Source: Bimastos eiseni (lineage: Eukaryota > Annelida > Clitellata > Crassiclitellata > Lumbricidae). From it: 64,000 bases of DNA. The stretch is from the NCBI GenBank assembly GCA_959347315.1, contig OY365810.1:4199467-4263466 (forward strand), written 5' to 3'. Below are positions 33,616 through 44,602 of this stretch, in pieces. The translations under genes were made by a program, and so were the position numbers. Numbering within the stretch: the stretch's first letter is position 1; every line of letters starts with the position of its first letter. Below the pieces are notes generated by a model. It did no database searches. It saw nothing but the letters and a program-made list of their open reading frames with translations, and had not been told where the DNA came from.

Positions 33616-34169
33616 TGACATTTGGGGAAAAAATTATTCCACGGTAATAGGTGCAGCTCTGTTGGTTTTTCCTGCGAAACATGTGACGTCGCCTTTTTCA
33701 ACTTCACATTGAATTCCTCCTCCTCTGAAAGCTGGAACTCACTGGCCTGAGTAAACCATGCATTCAAACTGTAGTCATACTCCCTCGAATCCTCGGAATC
33801 CAGGGGTAAAGAAATCATAGAAATCGGAACCGGATCAAGATTCGCCTTGTTCATCACCAAAGATGTCCACTCCCGCCTGCGCAGCGGAGGATTGAGAAGT
33901 TCTTGCATCGACTTCTGCCGTTTCACCAACGTCCGGGTGCCTTCCACATCTTCACCCGTCTCCATCATCGTGCAGATATTGTCGGATGTCATAGGATTGT
34001 TTGTATTCTCCATTTCAAAATCGATGCACGAGTTGGTGTTAGGATTTTTTTCCAACTTTTCTTCTCCCACTATCTTATTCAATCTCGGAAGACGCAACCG
34101 CTGGCGCAAGAGGCCTGCTGTTAGATGTGGCGGTTTGAGCACCACATGACTGGGCAGCTCTTTCTCGAA
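33594..34169 (-). CDS. Unrecognised protein, terminal exon ending in repeat R1
   Basis: A 191-codon open frame that starts at an acceptor (CTTCTGCCAG, 34170) with FEKELPSHVVLKPPHL. It is rich in Lys, Arg and Glu, with KRQKSMQELLNPPLRRREW and a late acidic run (QLSEEEEFNVKLKK). Codon use and length exceed chance, and there is no homology to the CARD/propeller family. I do not recognise it. The final residues (CHARQSGR and stop) are encoded by the R1 repeat, implying that the natural 3' end was replaced. No other exon of this gene was found upstream on the minus strand within 1 kb. It may be a fragment or pseudogene. Confidence 0.45.
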   Translation of the reverse strand, partial: FEKELPSHVVLKPPHLTAGLLRQRLRLPRLNKIVGEEKLEKNPNTNSCIDFEMENTNNPMTSDNICTMMETGEDVEGTRTLVKRQKSMQELLNPPLRRREWTSLVMNKANLDPVPISMISLPLDSEDSREYDYSLNAWFTQASEFQLSEEEEFNVKLKKATSHVSQEKPTELHLLPWNNFFPKCHARQSGR

Positions 34170-34913
34170 CTGGCAGAAGTATTGAGAATAAGAAAAAAAA
34201 TTAGAATAATTCTACAAGGGGAAGGAATAAATGGTGGCATATTTTCATTCAATCATTACTCATTTTAATTGGATATTAGAATGAGCACATGATAAATAAT
34301 TACAATAATGCAAAACAAAACAGTAAATGAATCGTCAGTAGAGCAACCGACCTACATGTAACACAGAGACACCTCACACTGACGTAACAAAACAACGTAT
34401 TTTTCGTTAGGAGATAAAAATTATGTATATTGTTACGACACAATTAGTCATAATAAAATTTTTGAATAACTTCTATGTGGATCATGCAAGAGGCAAACGA
34501 TATGTTGCTACTTATTACATTTCTTGATATAATAATCAGAATATTACTCGTTTAATTTCAAACTGACAAATCGCAGTATGATTGCAGACACAGTATGAAC
34601 GAATGATAAGTTATCACGGAAGTTAATTTTTGCTGTCGGCAGCCATGCAAGGCGCTCATTACGTTATGCATCTCATTTTAACAAACCCCGCCGACTAGCA
34701 AAATAAGTACTATTTTTTTCTGCTTACTGGACATTAAGTTTGAAAGCAATCTAATGTCAGCCGTAGGCAATTAGTTTCTAATCAGGAAATAAAAAAACAA
34801 TAGACCATACTCTTCCAGTGTCTCTTATATTTGGAATAAGCTTTGACCCCACATCCAACTGGATCGTCTGCACGACAAAGGAAACATACATGTAGCTGCC
34901 TCAAGGGTTCTCA
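34170..34913. other. No recognisable gene
   Basis: AT-rich sequence upstream of the minus-strand exon. If the gene at 33594-34169 has more exons they are not apparent here. Confidence 0.35.
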
Positions 34914-35312
34914 GTTCACATTCTTTAGAGACACTGTTTAGAGTTCACCGGGTGAAAAGTCTCTGGGGTTCAGAATTCATAGCGTCACTGACGAACTTGC
35001 TAGCTTATGAGGTCAAAAGAAACCGATTTTTCATTGTTTATGATGTCAAGAGAAACTGTTTAGGAGTTTAAGTGTCCAAAAGTAACTGGTTCAGAGTTCA
35101 AAGAGCCGAGAGTGACTGGCTTAGAGTTCATGTGGTCGAGAAAAACTGGTTATTCATTGTTCGAGGACAAGAGAAGCTGTCGCAGAGTTCACGTGATACA
35201 AGTGACCGGTTCAGTAGTCACGGGGGCAAGGGAAACTTTCGTTGTTCATCTGGGCAATACTAGTAGGCCTAACTGGTTCATTGTTCAAAGGGTCAATAGA
35301 AAATGGGTTCAG
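34914..35312. repeat. Degenerate ~30-bp tandem repeat
   Basis: About a dozen diverged units with consensus near GTTCANNNGGTCNAGAGAAA followed by CTGGTTCAGA, for example at 35093, 35125, 35157 and 35187. Unit length is close to 30, a multiple of three, so open frames run through it (WFRVQ/WLRVH/WLFIV), but there is no start, splice or domain evidence that it is translated. Confidence 0.75.
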
Positions 35313-35589
35313 AGATTACAATGGTCATACTCGTAATCATACAGTTGAAATAGCTGGAAGAGTCGTCACTTACTTCATTTAGGCCTTGGTTAATTTCACT
35401 CTTTGTAGGCCTACTTGCTCTACTTTGCACACTAAAAGAACTTTCGCGTTCTACAACATATACAAAGAAAACTTCGAAAAAATTGTTTCAAGTGTCAGAG
35501 AATTGTGTCCTAATAAAACAATTGTAATGGTCAAGTAAAGCTCTAAAGAACTTAAGCAGTTTTTTTGGTAATTCTTTAGAAATAGAATG

Positions 35590-35768
35590 TCAGATGTAGC
35601 CTACATCACGACACATTTCTTTTGTGGAACTGGACGTAACAATTTTCTCAATGATATAGCAAATTAAATTAACAGCAGAATGATTCACTTTTGGTACCAA
35701 ACCTGATGTTTTCCTCATAAACGACTCTTCATCTGTTTGCGTGTTGACGTCGCATACGAGTATTTTGC
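35590..35768 (-). CDS. TQT-motif terminal exon, set B
   Basis: On the minus strand an acceptor (GACTTTCAG, ending 35769) precedes a phase-1 exon reading KILVCDVNTQTDEESF and about 35 further codons to TAG at 35590. The N-T-Q-T-D-E-E core matches the exons at 20283 and 51948. The C-terminal part (NLICYIIEKIVTSS) is hydrophobic and helical, like the end of the 51948 exon. It is the third exon of a minus-strand set with CARD (36795-37075) and the alpha/beta module (36072-36455). Confidence 0.65.
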
Positions 35769-36071
35769 CTGAAAGTCTCCGAATATAACATTTTTTTGTC
35801 ATCGAACCTAAGGACATAAGAAGAAACAAAAAACTTCAAACTGTTCAGTCGGAGATGGATATTACGTCATCATAATATTATGGCCTACATGCATTTCTTC
35901 TAATTTGGCTTCAAATGCACATTAATTTATAGACTGTATAGTAGTATAATTAAATTTATCAATATCATATTATGGCGAGTTGTTTCTAGCGACATTTTTC
36001 CGCGCTCAAGAATATATGTGATTAAAGAAATTGAAGCAAATTAAAGGGAGATCAGTTTTAATTAATATTAC

Positions 36072-36455
36072 CTTCCATTCCTGTGAATTCTTCTAGAATA
36101 ATGACTTGTTCCTCTTCCATATTTATACGATAGTCAAGTTTTTCCGTATTATGTGGTTCGAGTGTTAGGAACAGTCGATTCAAAATGTTCGCTAAGATAT
36201 GATGGAGACGTCCAGAGTGGAATAGTTCCGTAAATTTAACCGCATTTTGAACTGTCTTACAGTAGATAAAAACAACGATGCTCTGTCCTGGAATGGCTTT
36301 CACTAGATTTAAGCCAATTCTGTTCATTTCTGTAATGAGATTCTCGATGTCAGTATCACATTCTGAATTGTTTCGAATTGCCATGTTGAGAGTGTTAGAT
36401 AAGATTTCATCAATGTCTTTTCGGTTGTTGTTGATATGCACTGCTGGCATCTCGC
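36072..36455 (-). CDS. TRADD-N-like alpha/beta module exon, set B (intact)
   Basis: The acceptor TATTACAG ends at 36456 and the donor GTAATA begins at 36071, with phase 1 at both ends. About 127 codons are open. The pattern is beta (PAVHIN) - helix (DIENLITEMNRIGL) - beta (GQSIVVFIYCKT) - helix (KFTELFHSGRLHHILANIL) - beta (KLDYRINMEEEQVI). It aligns with the exon at 44603-44959 (GHSIIIDIICKT...KMDRLKEIIERVF). I have seen such modules beside CARD or death domains in invertebrate proteins and they resemble the N-terminal domain of TRADD; the family name is tentative. It lies between CARD and TQT exons on the same strand. Confidence 0.6.
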
Positions 36456-36794
36456 CTGTAATACACACATACACCGTGAAAATGGCAATTTCATTATTCA
36501 AATCTTATTCATTGCACAAACCGCGTGTTAGCTCAGCCATAGACATGACCATTAATTATGTCCTGTATTTACACATGAGAATTCCTTAGCGTTATAGAAC
36601 GCCATTAATTGTAAATTAGCATGTGACAGTTCAGGTGGCATAAAAGATTTAGCCTAACAAGGACTAGTTTCAGTAGGCCCTATTAAAAAATTAGCCTTCT
36701 ACATCACAGATCTGTAGGCTTACAAAACTTCGACGAGCAAATTTCTATGAATACAATATAGTATAGATTAATATCATATAATGGTTATACTTGC

Positions 36795-37075
36795 CTTCAC
36801 TTAGATATTGAGACGCAGCCATTTGTAGACTTTTCTGAGTACTTTTTGAAAAGTCATATGAGTGGTTGCTCCGTCTCATAAAATGCTGATCAATTTCGAG
36901 ACCTTTGTATAATCAACTTTCTCTGCTCTTATTTCATCGGCATCGGTTCTACTTATTGCTTTTGAACTTCTTAGCTCTGCAATCAATTCACTTTCAATGC
37001 ATATCACATTCGCTATTTTAGGTCGGATTTTGTCCAAACGCTGGTGTCTGAATTCCGATAGTGGTAGATGCCCTT
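36795..37075 (-). pseudogene. CARD exon, set B (one-base frameshift; GC donor)
   Basis: The acceptor TATTTTCAG ends at 37076. The frame reads LPLSEFRHQRLDKIRPKI, then a CARD-like six-helix pattern (ESELIAELRSSKAIS, DADEIRAEKVDYTKVSKLIS) up to a TGA at 36876. One base further, in a different frame, the usual last CARD helices continue (RRSNHSYDFSKS, QMAASQYLSEG) to the exon end at 36795. The exon is therefore disabled by a single-base deletion, or the base is a sequencing error. The donor is GCAAGT instead of GT, the allowed GC-AG type. CARDs form homotypic complexes in apoptosis and innate immune signalling. Confidence 0.6.
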
Positions 37076-37739
37076 CTGAAAATAGAAGAAGAAAAAAATA
37101 TGGCAATTATCGTTGAAATGTATCGCTGAATTCTCACACTAAAGGTAAGTCTATTTGAAGAGCCACAAGGTCGAACGTTGCTTAAAATATTTAGACATTA
37201 GAAATCGTTATAATCCTAGAAACAATAATAATATGTCAAAAGATACATTAGCGTAGTTCTCGCTGCTAATCGGTATGGTATTGATAATTTTACATTGACC
37301 ATTGAAAATGCCTTGATTTTGACGATGCATAATTCTGAAATAGCATTATGGCAATGTTTTCCTCAATTATCTCTATATCGCAAGAGCTTCATAACGGCAA
37401 TTGATATTAATCGAAACTGTACCATAGTTGATCCCATTCTTTACAATCAGTCTGCTTCTTCGGAAGTTCGGAGCATCTGTCAAAATTCTTCTAGGACATT
37501 GTTTAGGCTTTCAACATACATTGGAAGCCAAAGTTTATGCCTCCCTAACGACCCTGTTGTTCAACTATATTTCTAAGAAATTCAAGATGGCATGTTTTCA
37601 CCACGTCTGGGATGGTTACCACACTCCCTTTTCAGACTTTCATTAATTGTGACATAACTGATCAATGCAAACCGTCTGAAGAGGTGCTATCATGAGCTTT
37701 TCATGTACTCACATTTGAGCGCCTCTGTACTCACATATA

Positions 37740-38660
37740 GCGTGTGGCGGGTTCCTCTCTCGCCAGCTCCTTCTTCTAGATGACGAGATTACCGCCGTTC
37801 CTTTCCTTAATCACCAAGCTCAGCAACACGATACACTGGATGGTTTTAATATGCATATTTAATGACAGATATGCACACCACTCATCCTATCTACACTTAC
37901 TAGAGTTATTAGTGTCCTTTAGAAATGTTTCCCTGGTTTACGTTGGAGACGGGATTCCCCAACTACGTTGATTACCCTTATCGTCAGAAAGATCTAACGT
38001 CTACCCCAGTTCCGAAACAAGTCCCTGTTCCTCCGCTTGCTACATTATATGAACCCAACTAGAGGCGATTTCCTTCGCCCTCCCAAACGCAAAACTCGTA
38101 TCTCTATTGGACGACAGATCACCTGCTGAAACCATTACTAAACCTGGTTGGTCGGATTTTGATGTCCCTAGCATAACGTCATATCACTAGGGGCGCACAG
38201 TTAATGTTTGACTATGTTATGGCTGGGTTTTGTTAGTGTCATAGACAGGCAATACGTTCCAGGGATTGAGTTACATCATTATAGTTATAACGCCCAATAG
38301 GGCGCGCCGTTCGTGTCGGAATTGTCCCTTATTAGTGTCAACAAGCCGGTTAAGACCAGATCTTCAGCTGGTTTATGAATTTCTTGTCCGTGGGTCGCAG
38401 AGATGGGGGGTGCAGGTGGCTGTAACATCTGCCTCGAGGTGTCGAGTTTCGTTGCTAGACACTACGTTGATCTTTGCATACTTCTCGCCGTCTGTATTGA
38501 GGTCGTCTGCCTCCGGCGAAACCCATTGACGTATCCCTTCTCAGGTTTCCGGTAGACAGCTTCATTCGTAGTTCTCCCACGCCTCTGCTGTCGGTCGATG
38601 ACTTTTATATAGCGCCATCGTCCAGAGCTTTGTGCGTGACATAGCGCCTCTGAGTAGATA
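37740..38660. repeat. Interspersed repeat R1, copy c (most complete)
   Basis: Collinear with 149-976 and, in its last part, 33425-33615. This copy shows the continuation past CTCCCACGCC (CTGCTGTCGGTCGATGACTT) that is missing from copy a. It has no open frame of note and no clear terminal repeats, so the class is unknown. Confidence 0.75.
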
Positions 38661-39397
38661 TCTTGAAGGGGCGCTACATCACGTATTTGTGATTGATTTA
38701 TTGATTGACATTTAGACGGAAATGTCGTACTGCCCGTTAACTTGCTCATTGGTCACATTCACGAACTTAATTGCACTGCATTATCTCTGACATCTCTTTG
38801 TTGCGTTTATGGTTCAACACGAACTCTCACTCTTGCCCATATATTATCAGAGATCTGCGCCAAAACTTTCTGCGCCAAAACGTCCTGCTCCGGGAAAAAT
38901 GTACTTTCTGTGGTCATAACGTCATTGGACTACGACGTACTAATTACAGTATGATATTTGGAAAATGGAAATACCGACCGGGCCAATACACGGAATTATT
39001 GCCAAGTCAGTTAGGCCTATATAATTAGACTGCAAATAGTATGTGTTGTCGTTCAGGGAAGAATAGGTCTACTTCGAATAAAACGATGCGGTACTGCTGT
39101 GATTCTTCGGTTCTGAGAATAATTGCTTTGCGTAATAAAAAAATTTGAACGTCTGATGTTCAGTAAATACAGGTAAATGTCTAACAGCCTTCAACATTTA
39201 AATGTTACGAGCTCGTGTTCAACGCATTGTTGGTGTGCGAACAAACCAATCAAGCAGCCATTTTTACATAAGGTTGATTGTGGCGTTGATGCATCGGTGG
39301 ACAGATCAGTCATTATTAAAAATCAAATAGACGTCTTCGCAGCAATTCTATTCAACCAAAATTTAATTATTATAGGAATATTCTGGACGGTAACCAG
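38661..39397. other. No recognisable gene
   Basis: Short frames only, with no domain or splice evidence. Confidence 0.35.
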
Positions 39398-39727
39398 CAA
39401 CTGATATTTCGATTATTATCAGGGTCAAATTGAACAATTGCCAACACTAAGCTCCAAGACCTGCAATTGATATTTCGATTATTATCTGGGTCAAATTGAA
39501 CAATTGCCAACAGTAACCTGCAAGACCTGCAATTGATATTTCGATTATTATCTGGGTCAAATTGAACAATTGCCAACACTAAGCTCCAAGACCTGCAATT
39601 GATATTTCGATTATTATCAGGGTCAAATTGAACAATTGCCAACACTAAGCTGCAAGACCTACAATTGATATTTCGATTATTATCTGGATCAAATTGAACA
39701 ATTGCCAACACTGAGCTGCAAGTAATA
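39398..39727. repeat. 66-bp minisatellite, five copies
   Basis: Five units starting at 39398, 39464, 39530, 39596 and 39662, each CAATTGATATTTCGATTATT followed by AT(C)TGGGTCAAATTGAACAATTGCCAACA-type sequence, with only a few substitutions between copies. The unit is exactly divisible by three, giving a 22-residue repeat (VQFDPDNNRNINC core) on the minus strand, but there is no start or splice context. High copy similarity indicates recent expansion. Confidence 0.95.
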
Positions 39728-41030
39728 ATTAATTGTGTATTTTTCAATCATGTAGGCTTATTCACTTATGATGTACAGTGCTCTGGATTAGAGTCATGAT
39801 ACATGTAACAGCTATAGGAAACACACAGCTCTTGTAACAATACTAATATATCCTGCTACATGGTACCATAATTAATGTAGGTCTCTGTAAATTGTTGTTT
39901 TATAATATATTTTGCATTGAATTCGCCGATCATATAACGATATTCTTGTATTTGCATAATACATCCTGCCATGTTAGCAGACCTCTTGAAGAGGCGCTAT
40001 GCACATAATGACTTACGAAGCCCACTAATATGAAAATGGGCCTACTCCTTATTGTACGAATACGGGCATAATTCTGCCACTTAAGACCATTATTATGTAG
40101 GTCATACGAATCTAAAGTAGGTAGGCCTACAAGCCACAGGCCTGCGTTCTAATAATGATCGCCCTATTTATAACTTGTAGCTATGAATACGATGGAAATT
40201 ATCCATAGCCGAGCGTATGGAATTTCGAAGAATTTCTTGAGATCATGGATACAAAGAGTTAGCCTATGTCATAGCCAAAATAATTAACGCTATCGTTACA
40301 CCCTTGAACTCCAAGGAGAAACTCGTCATACGTCAGATGTCACTGTCGAATATTTAGTTCTGAACTTGTCTGCCAGCAATATGATCGATGACATGGACAA
40401 CATTCTATGATGATTATACTATCTGTAAATCTCTACTACTAACTAATTTTCCATACTTTCACATCCAGTCACTAAATTTAAACTTAAATCTGTATACCCA
40501 AATCAATGCTAAACTTTGTAATGCTCTTCTATTGGGATATTGGCTTGAAGTGATTCTAAACATTATCTCCAGCAGGTGTGAAATTAAAAATGGAATGCAT
40601 GATGTCAAAATATCAAAATACAAAACCCAAGACTTCCAGCATATACAATATATTCATACCTTGTAACTGTTATCGTTCTGAAAACGTTAATGTTGCAGCG
40701 TTGTTCTGAGACCAGTTGATCTTGGAATGTTAGTTCATGGTTGATCAAAAGATCTCGTGTTTAGTGTTTTATACCGCTTATAAACTTTAGGCTTATTTGA
40801 AGTCAGCTTACACGAAACGAGGTTTCTTCTGCCCACTGGAAACTGACATTTGCCAAATCAACCTCTACATATTTCACATATTTTTAGATAACATTCGATA
40901 TAGTGTGTGCTGATAAAATAAATCAATGAACCAGGTTTATCCTACATGTAATAGACTTCGAGTTTATTATTCTAACTGATAACGAGTTTCATCTGCTGAT
41001 TCAATTGATGTCTTTGTCGATTACGTCAGC
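39728..41030. other. No recognisable gene
   Basis: Upstream flank of the set-A CARD gene. No exon or repeat was recognised. Promoter-type sites are only evident in the last 100 bp. Confidence 0.35.
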
Positions 41031-41100
41031 TCATAATTCATAACGTCAGCTCCTGACGTCAATGACGTCAGTTCATGACGTCGGCTCATAATTCATAAAC
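41031..41100. promoter_or_regulatory. Cluster of CRE-like TGACGTCA sites upstream of the CARD gene
   Basis: Two perfect palindromic CRE/ATF sites, TGACGTCA at 41054-41061 and 41063-41070, and three half-sites (ACGTCAGCTC twice, TGACGTCGG), occur within 70 bp. Part is a small tandem repeat with GCTCATAATTCATAA. They lie about 130 bp before the ATG of the first CARD exon, where a promoter or 5' UTR would be. CREB/ATF control is inferred from the motif. Confidence 0.4.
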
Positions 41101-41195
41101 TCACTCATAATTCTCTGAGTTGCAGGTTGGCTATCAGGCTATTGCAGCCATCAAGCGTCATCTGAAGCCCAAGTTTTTTGAAAGTTCGAATACCA

Positions 41196-41457
41196 ATGGA
41201 GGAGAGAGTAGAGAAGCACAGAGATTTTCTGGTGGACCGAATTGATCCAGATTTCGGTCTGCTGGATAAATTACTGGCCAATAAGATTCTGACGAGGGAA
41301 TATTTGCATAAGATAAAGCTGAAAGACAACACAACAGAGGACAAGAACAGAATTCTTCTTAACTTCATACTGAAAAACAAGAGAGCGAAGGGATTGGTAG
41401 CAGCTCTCAGGGACAGTGGACAAATTCATTTGGTCAACTATTTGAACGCCGATGGAA
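41196..41457 (+). CDS. First CARD exon, set A (start codon, intact)
   Basis: The ATG at 41196 is preceded by an in-frame TGA at 41163, so this is the likely protein start. About 87 codons read as a complete CARD (RVEKHRDFLVDRIDP, LLDKLLANKILTREYL, DKNRILLNFILKNKR, LVAALRDSGQIHLVNYL). The exon ends in phase 1 at 41457 with a strong GTAAGT donor. The next exon in the same phase is a second CARD at 43571. Between them lies the inverted-array element at 42025-43389, fully inside the intron. The architecture, two CARDs then an alpha/beta module, suggests an adaptor in death-fold signalling. Confidence 0.75.
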
Positions 41458-42024
41458 GTAAGTAAGTTAGTCAAACACATGCACACACTTGCAGAAATGA
41501 TTTTACATGCACAAGTATGTAGAGTAATGTGGAATCGAACAAATTCTAAGTTCCAAGTCAACATATTCATCTCAACAATGTGAAAGCTTCAATATGTTGT
41601 GTGGGTGTGATGATTATTGTTTTCTGTGCAATATTATTCCATCTTGCAAGTGTAATGTAATAGCGTAAAGAGTTAAGCAGTGTCAGACGCATATCAATTT
41701 AAGTGCGCTTAAAAAATTTTAAAATCGCATTTGAAAACTTTACAGTTGGACCGAGTTGGCAATGTTTCATTAAACAGAAACACGTTTTTCATGCACGGTG
41801 CACCATGATAAAACCAACTGATAATAAAAATGTAGGCCACAAATATGATTTAGAAAACAAATGGTTACCGTACTGAAAGGCGTAAGGACAAAAAAATTGA
41901 ATGCGGTATGCTAGTAAGATGTTCGTCAATACGTATGGTCTAATATAAAATCTATTTAGCCCTGCTATTCCGCTACTTTTCTGTCGTGGCTACTAATGAA
42001 GGCCTAGTTAGGGTGATTCAGAGT

Positions 42025-43389
42025 GGTTCTAGGACAAAGTGGCAGAGGACAAAATGGTACGGACAAAATGGTACGGACAAGATGGTAGCGGATAAAATGG
42101 TAAGGAACACAATGGCATGGACAAAATGGTATGAGGACAAAATGGTAGCGGACAAAATGTTACGGACAGAATGCTACGGACAAAATGGTAGCAGACGAAA
42201 TGGTAAGGACAAAATGGTACGGACAAAATGGTATATTACAAAATAGTAGGCTTACGGATAAAATGGTAGAGATTTAAGGGGTCTAGGACATATTTCCACT
42301 TCCCAGACATTTCCCCTAGGGCATTTCCCCCGATTGATCACTAACATAGCACACACATATATAAGTTGTGTATCATATTAGTCATATTAATTAAGTATGT
42401 ATGATTAATGTTATATACAACATATATATGATTAATGTCCGGGGAGTGGAATGTCAGGAAAAATATATATATATATATATTATATATATATATCAGACTA
42501 GGTTTGATATGCGTATAACAAACTTTGGTAAGCCATAGTTTATGTTGGCAAAGTCATTTTTCTTGCAAATATCATGCTGTCTAAATTTGAAATAGAAACT
42601 GAACTGATGAACAGAATCCTTGCATAAATTTAGGCTGGTTTAATTAATAGAGTCTTGTTTTATAAGAAGCTGGACTGTGGAGAAGAATTATGCATAATTT
42701 GAAGTAGGACTGATGATAGGAATCCTTGCTAACATCGCTGCTTGACTAATTGAAAGAATCTTGTTTTATCAGCATCTGGATTGATGAAAAGAATCATGTT
42801 TGTTTATAAGGGAATTGATGAAAATGATCGCTCTTCAGATCAGAAGCGGGATCGATGAGAAAACGATGTTCAATTAGAAGTTGGATAGTTTAGAAGAATC
42901 ATGCTTATAAGGCGAAGCTGGATCAACAAAAAGTTATACTTGAATGGTAGAGGGTTCGATAAGAGAATTCTGCTTTAACGAGATGGATATTAAAAATTAT
43001 GCCTAATTAGAAGCTGGATTGGTCCAAAGAATTACGCTTATCTGGAAGCTGTTATCTGCATTCCTTGAAAAGAGAGGGGCTGAAGATGATGCTTGATTTA
43101 CGAAAAGAAATAGGCTAAAATGGAAACTGGATCGAATAAAAGATTGCTATTTTAAAAGAAGCTAGATTGTTAGAAAGCCGCTAGAATGGATGCGTGTTTA
43201 CGTGGAAATTGAATACCATTTTGTCCATACCATTTTGTCCATACCATATTGTCCTTATCATTTTGTCCATACCATTTTGTCCATACCATATTGTCCTTAT
43301 CATTTTGTCCATACCATTTTGTCCATACCATTTTGTCCGTCCCATTTTGTCCGCTACCATTTTGTCCGGGACCATTTTGTCCGGTCACC
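42025..43389. mobile_element. Non-autonomous element with tandem-array inverted termini and 9-bp target duplication
   Basis: Direct repeats ATTCAGAGT lie exactly outside (42016-42024 and 43390-43398). The left terminus begins GGTTCTAGGACAAAG and continues as about 16 units of GGACAAAATGGTA (to about 42262). The right terminus is the same array in inverted orientation (about 43210-43389), and its reverse complement begins GGTGACCGGACAAAA. The interior has degenerate 35-bp units of the GAAGCTGGATTGATG family and an AT palindrome at 42464-42492, but no transposase. A 9-bp duplication points to MULE-like transposition; the class is inferred. It sits inside an intron of the CARD gene. Confidence 0.75.
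42640..43170. repeat. Degenerate ~35-bp repeat (GAAGCTGGATTGATGAAAA family), array 2
   Basis: More than ten diverged units, for example GAAGCTGGACTGTGGAGAAG, CATCTGGATTGATGAAAAG, GAAGCGGGATCGATGAGAA and GAAGCTGGATTGGTCCAAAG. They share the core with arrays at 22380-22700 and 50040-50400. It is internal to the element at 42025-43389. Confidence 0.7.
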
Positions 43390-43570
43390 ATTCAGAGTAT
43401 CGCGATGAAGTAACGCGGCAACGAACAACTCGCCATAATTCTGTAACCATTAAATTCATCGGTTAATCCTATTTAAATTTCGTTGCAATATTTAATATAA
43501 GCCACTGCCATTGGTCATATTAGCCTATTATATCAGCATAATCGAAGGCAACCATTTGTGGTTCATGCAG

Positions 43571-43876
43571 AACATGGGACTACACATGGAGATGATTGGC
43601 CGCTTAGTGAATCTGACATCAGCCTTTTGGAAACCAATCGCGAGAGTTTGCTAGACCTTCTCGATACTAGCGAGCTATGCGTCAGATTATATTCTATGAA
43701 AATCGTCAATTATAGGCAAAAACAGTTCATCTTTTCGAAGACGACTGATACCGAGAAAAACGAGGCACTGTTTGACATCTTCACAAAATTCAGTCTTAGA
43801 CAATACAAATTGGCAATAGCCTGTTTAAACGATTCCAACCAAAGTCATATTGCCAATCTACTTTTAGAAGGAGGAG
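43571..43876 (+). CDS. Second CARD exon, set A (intact)
   Basis: The acceptor TTCATGCAG ends at 43570 and the donor GTAAGG begins at 43877, with phase 1 at both ends. Open for 102 codons: LSESDISLLETNRESLLDLL, SELCVRLYSMKIVNYR, DTEKNEALFDIFTKFSL, YKLAIACLNDSNQSHIANLL, with the helix pattern of a CARD. It shares with the first CARD exon the 'LL..DS.Q.H..N.L' last helix. It follows exon 41196-41457 and precedes the alpha/beta module exon at 44603. Confidence 0.7.
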
Positions 43877-44602
43877 GTAAGGTATCTTTCAAGTAATATA
43901 ATGCTAGTTATTTGCTCATATTCTGGCTGATTGGATGATTGTGTCATTAAAACAATGAGTGACCAGATAAATGAGTGAATGAATTGGAAGTGTGTCAACG
44001 AGCAATTAAAGAAACGATTCTAAACATATTATAGGTAATTCACCACTTAGTTACATTTAGTTAACTGACCGCGAGTGACTAATGACCACATCTATAAACA
44101 AAGCATGTGACACAGTGCTAATTAACAATAAGTAATTATAATTGATTAGCACAGTGGAAGCACTGTCAGATGTGACAACATCGGTCGAACAGAGCAAGGG
44201 GTTTTGTGATTGCGGCAGGGTCAATTGCTAGAACCTCAGTCACCAACCAATTTATTTACAGATAATAACTATGACTATAACTAAGAAGACTACAATAGAT
44301 GACCGGGACCATGAGAAATTTAAAGACAAGTATGTTTTCCTCAAATTCAGATTTTCCTATCCAGCACGCATACCATTTTCAATTGATGAAATTATATACA
44401 TAGTATACACAAGTCTAAAGGGTGGCATGCATATTGTACAGATTTCATTGTCTAGTGCGTCGTCTAATGTTCATTCTTTGCGTCCTTTGGAATATTCAAG
44501 TTGCATGTGCTGGGTTTATCTTACTGCGATATTTTTGTATTGTACATCTTACAGACAAATTGTGAAGAAATTAAAACGAGTCTTTGTTCTAAATGTATAC
44601 AG

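Noticed and set aside
39398..39727. A CRISPR-like array (regular 66-bp spacing).
   Set aside because: Units are identical along their whole length with no variable spacers; it is a minisatellite in animal DNA.
39370..39747. A repeat protein with five 22-residue units on the minus strand.
   Set aside because: No initiator, promoter or splice site; it is the 66-bp minisatellite read in its open frame.
42029..43466. Several open frames with WYGQNGTDKM-like or ILSIPFCPY-like repeats.
   Set aside because: They only translate the GGACAAAATGGTA tandem arrays of the transposon termini.
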